Source: an uncultured Rhodocyclaceae bacterium (lineage in GTDB: Bacteria; Pseudomonadota; Gammaproteobacteria; Burkholderiales; Rhodocyclaceae). From it: a stretch of 5,577 nucleotides of DNA. The position numbers and the translations under genes are program-made. Shown here one piece after another: positions 1 to 5,577 of this stretch. The notes under the pieces were generated by a model. It did not search any database. It saw only the letters and a program-made list of their open reading frames with translations, and was not told the origin of the DNA. The stretch lies in assembly GCA_903930805.1 (NCBI GenBank), contig CAIYZZ010000167.1, positions 1 through 5,577 of the forward strand, read 5' to 3'. Position 1 is the stretch's first letter. Each line of letters opens with the position of its first letter.

Positions 1-133
1 CCCCCCCCCGCCCTGACTTTCGGTTCAATGCCTGCAAAGCGGGGCGATTGCCGGCATTCGCGAGCGAAGCTTATGGAACAGCAGCCGCATGATGGAAGAC
101 GGTTATGATGGGCGCTCTTGTCAAATTATCTTT

Positions 134-140
134 AGCAGGA
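134..140 (+). promoter_or_regulatory. Ribosome binding site that sets the ygfZ start
   Basis: AGCAGGA ends five bases before ATG 146. The in-frame ATG at 89 has no comparable purine-rich element, so this site supports the shorter 305-aa protein. Confidence 0.6.
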
Positions 141-145
141 CCACC

Positions 146-1063
146 ATGAACCCAAGCACATTCCTTGTGCAGCTATCCGACCAGGGCCTGATCCGCGCCA
201 GCGGCGAGGACGCAGCCGCCTTCCTGCACAACCTGATGACCAATGACATCAACCACATTCCCGCTGATGGCGCCCGCAACGCCGGGATGTGTACCGCCAA
301 GGGCCGGTTGATCGCCAGCTTTCTCATCTGGCGCGAAGGTGCAGATTACCTGTTGCTGCTGTCCGCCGACATCCTGCCGGCCATCCTCAAAAAACTCTCG
401 ATGTATGTGTTGCGCAGCAAGGTCAAGCTCACCAGCCTGGCCGACGAGCGGGTGCTGTTCGGCGTCACCGGCCCAGATGCCGCCCGTATCCTTGGCTGCG
501 ACATCGCGCCGATGACCACCGCCACCATTGAGGGTGGCACGGCCATTCGGCTCGACCAACAGCGTTTTATCCTCACCACTCAACCAGATGTTTCTGCCGA
601 AGTTCAGGCCAAGCTCACTACCCAGACCAAATCCGCAGATCTCACTGCCTGGCATCTCGCCGAAATTGCTGCCGGCATCCCGCGCATTGTCGCCGCCACG
701 CAGGAGGCCTTTGTGCCGCAGATGGTGAATTACGAAGTGGCGGCCGTCGGCGGCGTTAGCTTCCAGAAAGGCTGCTATCCCGGTCAGGAAATCGTCGCTC
801 GCACCCAATACCTCGGCAAGATCAAGCGCCGCATGTACCGGGCCAAACTCGACACGCCCTTCCCTGCAGGCACCGACGTTTTTACCCCCGAGGCGGGTGA
901 TCAGCATTGCGGCGCACTGGTGCTGACCGCGCCCTCGCCCGAAGGCGGCCACGAATGCCTGGTGGTCGTGCAATCATCCGGCGCAGAAGCGGGCGAAGTA
1001 CATGTCGGCAAGCCCGACGGGCCGCGCCTGCAAATGCTTTCCTTGCCTTATACCCTTGAATAA
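146..1063 (+). CDS. ygfZ: YgfZ/GcvT-like folate-binding protein (Fe-S cluster maintenance, tRNA modification)
   Basis: This is a 305-aa protein of the YgfZ family, related to the GcvT aminomethyltransferase fold. Family members bind folate in the cytoplasm and support assembly or repair of certain Fe-S enzymes, including the MiaB tRNA methylthiotransferase. The family signature K-G-C-Y-x-G-Q-E lies at residues 208-215, with the conserved functional cysteine at Cys210, followed by E-I-V-A-R-T. The N-terminal stretch with F-L-H-N-L-M-T-N-D (26-34) is typical of the family. E. coli YgfZ is about 326 aa, so the length fits. The reading frame is open further upstream, including an ATG at 89. I chose ATG 146 because AGCAGGA (134-140) lies five bases before it and the N-terminus then matches the family. 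It is the first gene of a four-gene plus-strand operon. Family assignment is secure; the cellular targets are inferred from homologues. Confidence 0.95.
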   Translation: MNPSTFLVQLSDQGLIRASGEDAAAFLHNLMTNDINHIPADGARNAGMCTAKGRLIASFLIWREGADYLLLLSADILPAILKKLSMYVLRSKVKLTSLADERVLFGVTGPDAARILGCDIAPMTTATIEGGTAIRLDQQRFILTTQPDVSAEVQAKLTTQTKSADLTAWHLAEIAAGIPRIVAATQEAFVPQMVNYEVAAVGGVSFQKGCYPGQEIVARTQYLGKIKRRMYRAKLDTPFPAGTDVFTPEAGDQHCGALVLTAPSPEGGHECLVVVQSSGAEAGEVHVGKPDGPRLQMLSLPYTLE

Positions 1064-1066
1064 ACA

Positions 1067-1840
1067 GTGTGCCTGATCCTCGTCGCGTGGCAGGTGCATC
1101 CAGACTACCCCCTGGTGGTCGCTGCGAACCGCGACGAGTTCTACGCACGCCGTACCGCCAGCGCCGACTTTTGGGCTGAATTTCCGCAGGTGCTGGCGGG
1201 GCGTGACCTGGAAGCGGGCGGCACCTGGCTGGGCATCACACGCGAAGGCCGCTTCGCCGCACTGACCAACTACCGCGACCCCGCCAACCAAAAACCCAAG
1301 GTGCCCTCGCGCGGCAAACTGGTGTCAGATTTTCTGACCGGTGGCACCGACATCGATACCTATCTGGATAGCCTGTCGGCCGCCGACTACAACGGCTTCA
1401 ATCTCCTGCTCGGCAATTTTGAAAACAAGAACTCTCGGTTGGTCGCCTTCAGCAACGTATCCACGGATCGGCATGAACTCGGGCCCGGCATCTACGGCCT
1501 GTCGAACCACCTGCTTGACACACCCTGGCCAAAAGTCGGCGCTGGCAAGACGGCACTAAATGATGCCCTGGCTGCCCTGCCTGATGAAACCGCCCTCTTT
1601 CACCTGCTGCACGACGACACCATCCACCCCGACAACACGCTGCCTGCCACCGGTGTTTCTCTCGATTGGGAACGCCTTCTTTCCGCCGCTTTCATCCGTA
1701 GTCCCGAGTACGGCACACGTTGCTCGACACTTGTAAAAGTCGGCGCTAGCGGGACGGCAACGTTAGACGAGCAGACTTGGTTACCCGGTAATCAAGCCTG
1801 CGAACGGCGGCGCTTCCAGTTCCCGTTGGAGCGGAAATGA
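1067..1840 (+). CDS. NRDE/TANGO2-family protein with N-terminal cysteine (Ntn-hydrolase-like fold)
   Basis: This 257-aa protein belongs to the NRDE family, called TANGO2 in animals. The naming motif N-R-D-E is at residues 21-24, G-G-T-W-L-G-I at 51-57, A-L-T-N-Y at 65-69, Y-G-L-S-N at 143-147 followed by T-P-W-P-K, and Y-G-T-R near 215-218. Cys2 follows the initiator Met, as in N-terminal nucleophile hydrolases where Met removal exposes the cysteine. Eukaryotic members have been linked to heme trafficking and lipid or mitochondrial metabolism; the bacterial role and any substrate are not settled. The start is GTG at 1067 with no clear Shine-Dalgarno. It is fixed by the required Cys2 and by lying three bases after the ygfZ stop, so translation is probably coupled to ygfZ. 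The gene contains three copies of the 24-bp dispersed repeat, encoding residues near 28-36, 155-163 and 223-231. These segments still align with the family. Confidence 0.93.
   Translation: MCLILVAWQVHPDYPLVVAANRDEFYARRTASADFWAEFPQVLAGRDLEAGGTWLGITREGRFAALTNYRDPANQKPKVPSRGKLVSDFLTGGTDIDTYLDSLSAADYNGFNLLLGNFENKNSRLVAFSNVSTDRHELGPGIYGLSNHLLDTPWPKVGAGKTALNDALAALPDETALFHLLHDDTIHPDNTLPATGVSLDWERLLSAAFIRSPEYGTRCSTLVKVGASGTATLDEQTWLPGNQACERRRFQFPLERK
1149..1172 (+). repeat. 24-bp dispersed repeat, copy A (inside NRDE gene)
   Basis: It reads GCCGT, then ACC, then GC-C, then AGCGCCGACTTTT. It differs from the five-copy consensus at one variable position. Here the repeat runs in the same direction as the gene and spans residues 28-36 (R-R-T-A-S-A-D-F-W), a segment that remains in line with the NRDE family. 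Confidence 0.85.
1531..1554 (-). repeat. 24-bp dispersed repeat, copy D (inside NRDE gene)
   Basis: On the minus strand it reads GCCGT, CTT, GC-C, AGCGCCGACTTTT. Read along the gene, its complement encodes K-V-G-A-G-K-T-A (156-163), directly after the conserved T-P-W-P. Confidence 0.87.
1735..1758 (-). repeat. 24-bp dispersed repeat, copy E (inside NRDE gene)
   Basis: On the minus strand it reads GCCGT, CCC, GC-T, AGCGCCGACTTTT. Along the gene it encodes K-V-G-A-S-G-T-A (224-231), just after the conserved Y-G-T-R region and in the same codon phase as copies B and D. Confidence 0.87.
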
Positions 1841-2196
1841 AAACTTTGCTAGCCATCTTCTTGCTGCTCTGCTCCAGCGTCCATGCGGAAACGGTCGCCT
1901 GCCACGTGACTTACGGCGGCGAAACCCGCACGCTGGAAGCGCAGCCGGTCAGCGATCCCTATACCGTACCCACAGTACAAGTCGGTTCCTACTTTCTCTT
2001 CAAGCTGGTCTTCGAGGATCGCACTGTCATCAAGACCACTGTCTATGCCGACCGTGACTCTGGCCCGACGCCCTTGCACCAGGGGATTTTTACCTGGCCA
2101 CCGATCAACAGCGGCCCGCATGGCTTCACCGGCCTGCACTTCGTTTATGAACCCGTCCGTGATGGGGAACTGGAGTACTGGTGCGAGCTAAACTGA
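1837..2196 (+). CDS. Small secreted protein of unknown function
   Basis: I do not recognise this 119-aa protein. Residues 1-17 form a classical Sec signal peptide: Lys2, a Leu/Ile/Phe-rich core and V-H-A before the likely cleavage site at 17/18. The mature part of about 100 residues is rich in Tyr, Thr, Val and Pro, suggesting a small beta-rich fold. It has only two cysteines, one near its start (Cys22) and one three residues from the end, so a disulfide joining the ends is plausible in the periplasm. Cys12 lies in the signal core in a poor lipobox context, so a lipoprotein is less likely. ATG 1837 overlaps the previous stop (ATGA), with GGAG at 1828-1831, and its end overlaps the following CapA-like gene by 16 bases. 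The coupling suggests work alongside the CapA-like protein, but nothing in the sequence states what it does. Confidence 0.85.
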   Translation: MKTLLAIFLLLCSSVHAETVACHVTYGGETRTLEAQPVSDPYTVPTVQVGSYFLFKLVFEDRTVIKTTVYADRDSGPTPLHQGIFTWPPINSGPHGFTGLHFVYEPVRDGELEYWCELN

Positions 2197-3095
2197 GGTT
2201 CGCGCTGACAGGTTTCCTGATGCTATGCGTACTGGCGACGGCCCGCGCCGAGCCGGTGAGGCTGGTCTTCGTCGGTGACATCATGCTCGATGACGGCCCC
2301 GGACAAGTCATCGCTGAAGGCCGCGACCCGCTGGCACCGTTTGCCGCACTACTGGCAGATGCCGACTACCGCATCGGCAATCTCGAATGCCCCATTGCGA
2401 CGGTAGGCAAGCCGCTGGACAGCAAGATCTTCAGCTTTCGAGCCCATCCGCGTGTGTTTTCCGTTATCAAGGGTCGTTTCGATGCCCTGGCGGTTTCCAA
2501 CAACCACTCCGGCGATTACGGCCAGGCGGCCTTTCTTGAAACTCTGGATCATCTGAAGCGAATCGGTATCGTCAGTTTCGGTGGCGGACGCAATCTTGTT
2601 GAGGCGCATGCACCGCTGTGGATCGAGAAGAATGGCCTGCGCATCGCCGTGCTGGGCTACAACGAATTCAAGCCGCGCAGTTTCGAGGCCGGCCCGAACT
2701 GGCCGGGCATCGCCTGGAGCGAAGACAGCCAGGTGATCGCCGATATCCGCGCGGCACGTACCGCCGGGGCCGACGTGGTGATCCCCTACATGCACTGGGG
2801 TTGGGAGCGCGAACCGGCACCGACCGAACGACAGCGCCGGCTCGCGCGGTTAATGATCGATGCCGGTGCCGATGCCATCGTCGGCGGCCATCCGCACGTT
2901 ACCCAAGGCACCGAGATTTATCGCGGCAAGCCGATCATCTACAGCCTGGGCAACTTCGTCTTCGACGGCTTCGAACTACCGGCAGCGAAAATCGGCTGGT
3001 TGCTGCAAATGACGGTAGATCGCGGCGGGGTCACGGCCTGGCAAACGGTCGACGCCCTCATTGACGAGGCAGGTATTCCTGCCCCCCGCCAGTAA
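2181..3095 (+). CDS. CapA-family (PGA_cap) metallophosphoesterase-like secreted protein
   Basis: This 304-aa protein resembles the CapA/PgsA poly-gamma-glutamate capsule family, which has a calcineurin-like metallophosphatase fold. Metal-site motifs appear in the expected order: G-D-I-M-L-D at 32-37, N-L-E-C-P at 67-71, N-N-H-x-x-D-x-G at 107-114, H-W-G-W-E at 205-209 and G-G-H-P-H at 235-239, then Y-S-L-G-N-F at 254-259. Residues 1-23 form a signal peptide ending A-R-A before Glu24, so it should act in the periplasm. No C-terminal membrane segment is apparent. The GTG at 2181 is supported by GGAG at 2172-2175 and places the signal peptide correctly. The gene overlaps the upstream secreted-protein gene by 16 bases. 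No capB or capC is present, so capsule synthesis is not implied; many CapA-like proteins are stand-alone and of unknown substrate. Assignment to the family is firm, the role is not. Confidence 0.92.
   Translation: MRAKLRFALTGFLMLCVLATARAEPVRLVFVGDIMLDDGPGQVIAEGRDPLAPFAALLADADYRIGNLECPIATVGKPLDSKIFSFRAHPRVFSVIKGRFDALAVSNNHSGDYGQAAFLETLDHLKRIGIVSFGGGRNLVEAHAPLWIEKNGLRIAVLGYNEFKPRSFEAGPNWPGIAWSEDSQVIADIRAARTAGADVVIPYMHWGWEREPAPTERQRRLARLMIDAGADAIVGGHPHVTQGTEIYRGKPIIYSLGNFVFDGFELPAAKIGWLLQMTVDRGGVTAWQTVDALIDEAGIPAPRQ
3068..3083. other. Short perfect hairpin at the end of the CapA-like gene, between convergent operons
   Basis: GGCAGG (3068-3073) and CCTGCC (3078-3083) form a six-base stem with the loop TATT, 10 bases before the capA-like stop. 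It is the only hairpin I see near the point where the two operons converge. No T-tract follows on either strand, so a terminator function is weakly supported. Confidence 0.25.
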
Positions 3096-3101
3096 ATCTG
3101 G

Positions 3102-3329
3102 CTACGCGCCTTTCTTGATGCTGAGGAAGCTCCAGTCGTCCAGACTGGCTTCCGTGGAACCAGAGTCAAAATCCTTCAGGCTTTGGGAAAAACGCTCGAT
3201 GAAGGTGCTGCAAAAATTGGCGACCATTTCACCACTATCCTTGTTGGGAGTGAAACCCTTGAGCAACTCGGGCTGGTTACGGATAACAGAGGCAAGAAAT
3301 TCGCAGGCGGCGAGGTGTTGTATGTCCAT
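3102..3329 (-). CDS. 75-aa protein of unknown function
   Basis: I do not recognise this protein. It starts at ATG 3329 (reading leftward), preceded by GGAGGAA (complement of 3336-3342) with a six-base spacer, close to an ideal ribosome binding site and the best evidence that it is a real gene. The start lies 24 bases after the stop of the L,D-transpeptidase-like gene on the same strand, so it is probably the last gene of that operon. The product is mostly polar and likely helical in its first half, with an Asp/Ser-rich stretch and S-L-D-D-W-S-F-L near the C-terminus and a basic tail (K-K-G-A). It has no signal peptide, no membrane segment and no obvious catalytic motif; Cys9 and Cys40 are its only cysteines. 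A cytoplasmic accessory or regulatory protein is possible. Competing frames here look like shadows. Confidence 0.7.
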   Translation of the reverse strand: MDIQHLAACEFLASVIRNQPELLKGFTPNKDSGEMVANFCSTFIERFSQSLKDFDSGSTEASLDDWSFLSIKKGA

Positions 3330-3335
3330 GATGAG

Positions 3336-3342
3336 TTCCTCC
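3336..3342 (-). promoter_or_regulatory. Strong ribosome binding site for the 75-aa gene
   Basis: On the minus strand this reads GGAGGAA, six bases before ATG 3329. It is among the strongest Shine-Dalgarno matches in the window and decides both the reality and the start of the small gene. Confidence 0.75.
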
Positions 3343-3353
3343 AGGGTGGGCGT

Positions 3354-3832
3354 TCAGGTAGCAATATCGACTTGTGTATAGGGGAGCACAAGATCGAACA
3401 GTTCAATGATGTCCGCGTTCCGCATGCGCACGCAGCCGATCGAACCGGGTGTGCCCATCGGTACGCTGTCAGGGCTGCCGTGGATGTATACGTAACGACG
3501 CATGGTGTCGACTGCGCCAAGCCGGTTGAAGCCCGGTTCGCAGCCCGAGAGCCAGAGGATACGCGTCAGAATCCAGTCGCGGTTGGGGTTTGCCGCCGCG
3601 AGTTCCGGTGTCCAGACTTCACCGGTCGGCCGACGGCGCACGAACACCGTATTTGCCGTCTCGCCAGCGCCGACTTTTGCGCGGATGATGTGGCGGCCGC
3701 GCGGGGTGCAAAAGCTCCCGCTCTGCTCCCCGGCTCCATTCGTCGCCGTCGATATCGGATACTGTTTGAGCAATTCACCCGCAGCGTCAAACAATTTCAG
3801 TGTTTGTGCGGCGATACTGATCTCGATACGCA

Positions 3833-3833
<1 letters not shown>
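3354..3833 (-). CDS. L,D-transpeptidase-like YkuD-domain protein without signal peptide
   Basis: This 159-aa protein consists almost entirely of a YkuD domain. The catalytic signature is present: H-G-S at 118-120 and G-S-I-G-C-V-R-M at 130-137, with nucleophile Cys134. T-P-R-G at 43-46 and T-G-E-x-W at 70-74 fit YkuD proteins that process or cross-link peptidoglycan peptides. YkuD enzymes normally act outside the cytoplasmic membrane, yet the N-terminus (M-R-I-E-I-S) has no signal peptide or membrane anchor. A longer frame extends about 20 codons upstream into tadA but offers no export signal either. I chose ATG 3833 because it overlaps the tadA stop by one base (TGATG) and AGAGG (complement of 3841-3845) lies seven bases before it. 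Residues 52-60 are encoded by a copy of the 24-bp repeat. YkuD membership is clear; export route and substrate are not. Confidence 0.9.
3655..3678 (+). repeat. 24-bp dispersed repeat, copy B (inside L,D-transpeptidase gene)
   Basis: On the plus strand it reads GCCGT, CTC, GC-C, AGCGCCGACTTTT. The host gene is on the minus strand, where the complement encodes K-V-G-A-G-E-T-A (53-60) in the same codon phase as copies D and E. Confidence 0.87.
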
Positions 3834-4958
<1,125 letters not shown>

Positions 4959-5004
4959 GGTGTTGCCTCCCTCACCGGCATTCTGCCATGCACATGCAAC
5001 GCGC

Positions 5005-5028
5005 GCCGTCCCGCCAGCGCCGACTTTT
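5005..5028 (+). repeat. 24-bp dispersed repeat, copy C (dsbA-ppdK intergenic)
   Basis: It reads GCCGT, CCC, GC-C, AGCGCCGACTTTT and equals the five-copy consensus at every position. It is the only copy outside a gene, lying between the ppdK stop and the dsbA-like start, and its core GCGCCGAC forms the left arm of a stem-loop. Confidence 0.88.
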
Positions 5029-5039
5029 CGTGTCGGTGC
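5017..5039. other. Stem-loop containing repeat copy C, downstream of ppdK
   Basis: GCGCCGAC (5017-5024) pairs with GTCGGTGC (5032-5039) over eight positions, one of them G-T, around a seven-base loop. It lies about 20 bases after the ppdK stop on the minus strand. There is no T-run after the stem on that strand, so it is not a standard Rho-independent terminator. It could still shield the ppdK mRNA 3' end or reflect a degenerate second repeat core in inverted orientation. Confidence 0.45.
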
Positions 5040-5057
5040 CAGCAGGGGGTGTAACGA

Positions 5058-5577
5058 TCAGGCGTTCTTCGTCACTTTGCCGCCATCATCCAACAGTTGT
5101 GCCTGAGCTGCTGCCAGTCGCGCAATCGGCACGCGCGGGCCGGAACAGGAGACATAGGTCAGCCCGATCTTGTGGCAGAAGGCGATCGAGCCCGGATGAC
5201 CGCCGTGCTCGCCACAGATGCCAATCTTGAGTTCTGGATTGGTCTTGCGGCCTTCGGTGACAGCCAGCTTCATCAGTTCGCCGACACCCTTCTGGTCGAG
5301 CACTTCGAAGGGGTTGTCGACGAGGATGCCCGCCTCGACATAGCCCGGCAGGAACTTGTTCTCGGCATCTTCGCGGCTGAACGAGAATGTGGCCTGCGTC
5401 AGATCGTTGGTGCCGAAGGAGAAGAACTCGGCATCCTGCGCCATGCGGCCGGCGCGCAGGCAGGCGCGCACCACTTCCAGCATCGAGCCGAATTTGTATT
5501 TCACGTTGATGCCGTGGGTCAACAATACAACCTGATGAATGCGTTGCACATAGCTGTGAATGCGTTTGAGTTCTTCC
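5058..5577 (-). CDS. ppdK: Pyruvate phosphate dikinase, C-terminal part (gene continues beyond the right edge)
   Basis: About 172 C-terminal residues of a pyruvate phosphate dikinase are present; the full family length is near 900, so most of the gene lies outside. The enzyme interconverts pyruvate + ATP + Pi and PEP + AMP + PPi in the cytoplasm. The visible part is the PEP/pyruvate-binding TIM-barrel domain: F-S-F-G-T-N-D-L-T-Q, then V-G-E-L-M, I-C-G-E-H-G-G, and Y-V-S-C containing the conserved catalytic cysteine, followed by R-V-P-I-A-R-L-A-A-A-Q. Translation stays open from the stop at 5058-5060 to the edge, with no start needed inside the window (a GTG near 5549 is internal). Two local differences from the PPDKs I remember are G-G-H-P instead of G-G-D-P, and S-C-S-G-P-R instead of S-C-S-P-F/Y-R. 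Catalytic residues are kept, so it looks functional. PEP synthase is excluded by these motifs. Confidence 0.94.
   Translation of the reverse strand, partial: EELKRIHSYVQRIHQVVLLTHGINVKYKFGSMLEVVRACLRAGRMAQDAEFFSFGTNDLTQATFSFSREDAENKFLPGYVEAGILVDNPFEVLDQKGVGELMKLAVTEGRKTNPELKIGICGEHGGHPGSIAFCHKIGLTYVSCSGPRVPIARLAAAQAQLLDDGGKVTKNA

Noticed and set aside
1..9. Run of nine C at the left edge
   Set aside because: A single homopolymer at the window edge, with no gene or repeat context to make it informative.
89..145. Upstream in-frame extension of ygfZ from ATG 89
   Set aside because: No ribosome binding site at 89 and a non-family-like leader; ATG 146 has AGCAGGA at proper spacing.
1..145. Promoter for ygfZ, for example TATGAT at 104-109 or TTGTCA at 118-123
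   Set aside because: Neither has a matching partner box at 16-18 bases, so no sigma-70 promoter could be supported; no gene on either strand is convincing here.
173..973. Long minus-strand open frame opposite ygfZ (266 codons)
   Set aside because: Shadow of the GC-rich ygfZ gene: Gly/Ala/Asp-rich composition with no recognisable domain, while the plus frame carries clear family motifs.
4987..5000. Imperfect inverted motif TGCACATGCA upstream of the dsbA-like gene as an operator
   Set aside because: Too short and imperfect, with no second copy and no supporting promoter boxes.
5005..5028. Repeat copy C as a Neisseria-type DUS
   Set aside because: It shares only GCCGTC with the neisserial DUS and lacks the TGAA that follows; any uptake role must be argued from distribution, not identity.

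Overview
The window is a compact, GC-rich (roughly 60% by eye) bacterial chromosomal segment. Gene content and protein style suggest a betaproteobacterium, perhaps of the Rhodocyclales type. That placement is inferred from protein resemblance (YgfZ next to a TANGO2/NRDE protein, a FrnE-like DsbA protein, TadA, bacterial PPDK) and was not tested by any search. No mobile element, rRNA, tRNA or CRISPR array is visible.

Layout. Positions 1-145 hold a short leader with no gene that I can support. Positions 146-3095 are a tightly packed plus-strand operon of four genes: ygfZ (Fe-S cluster maintenance), a TANGO2/NRDE-family protein with Cys2, a small secreted protein of unknown function, and a secreted CapA-type metallophosphoesterase-like protein. 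They are separated by +3, -4 and -16 nt, and two of them start with GTG. Six bases later the coding strand switches. Positions 4958-3102 form a minus-strand operon: a FrnE-like DsbA-family oxidoreductase, tadA (tRNA adenosine deaminase), a YkuD L,D-transpeptidase-like protein with no visible signal peptide, and a 75-aa protein of unknown function with a very strong ribosome binding site. A 99-bp gap then separates the 3' part of a pyruvate phosphate dikinase gene on the minus strand, which runs off the right edge.

The most notable signal is not a gene. A 24-bp sequence occurs five times in 5.6 kb. It is identical at 20 of 24 positions, lies in both orientations, and I saw no intermediate-quality copies. 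Three copies are inside the TANGO2/NRDE gene, one is inside the L,D-transpeptidase gene, and one is in the dsbA-ppdK gap, where it forms one arm of a stem-loop. The coding copies keep the reading frame and sit where the protein family appears to align without gaps, so they look like sequence that evolved or was converted into the motif rather than inserted. Their density (about one per 1.1 kb), two-strand distribution and tolerance inside genes recall DNA uptake signal sequences of Neisseriaceae and Pasteurellaceae. The word itself is longer than, and different from, those known to me.
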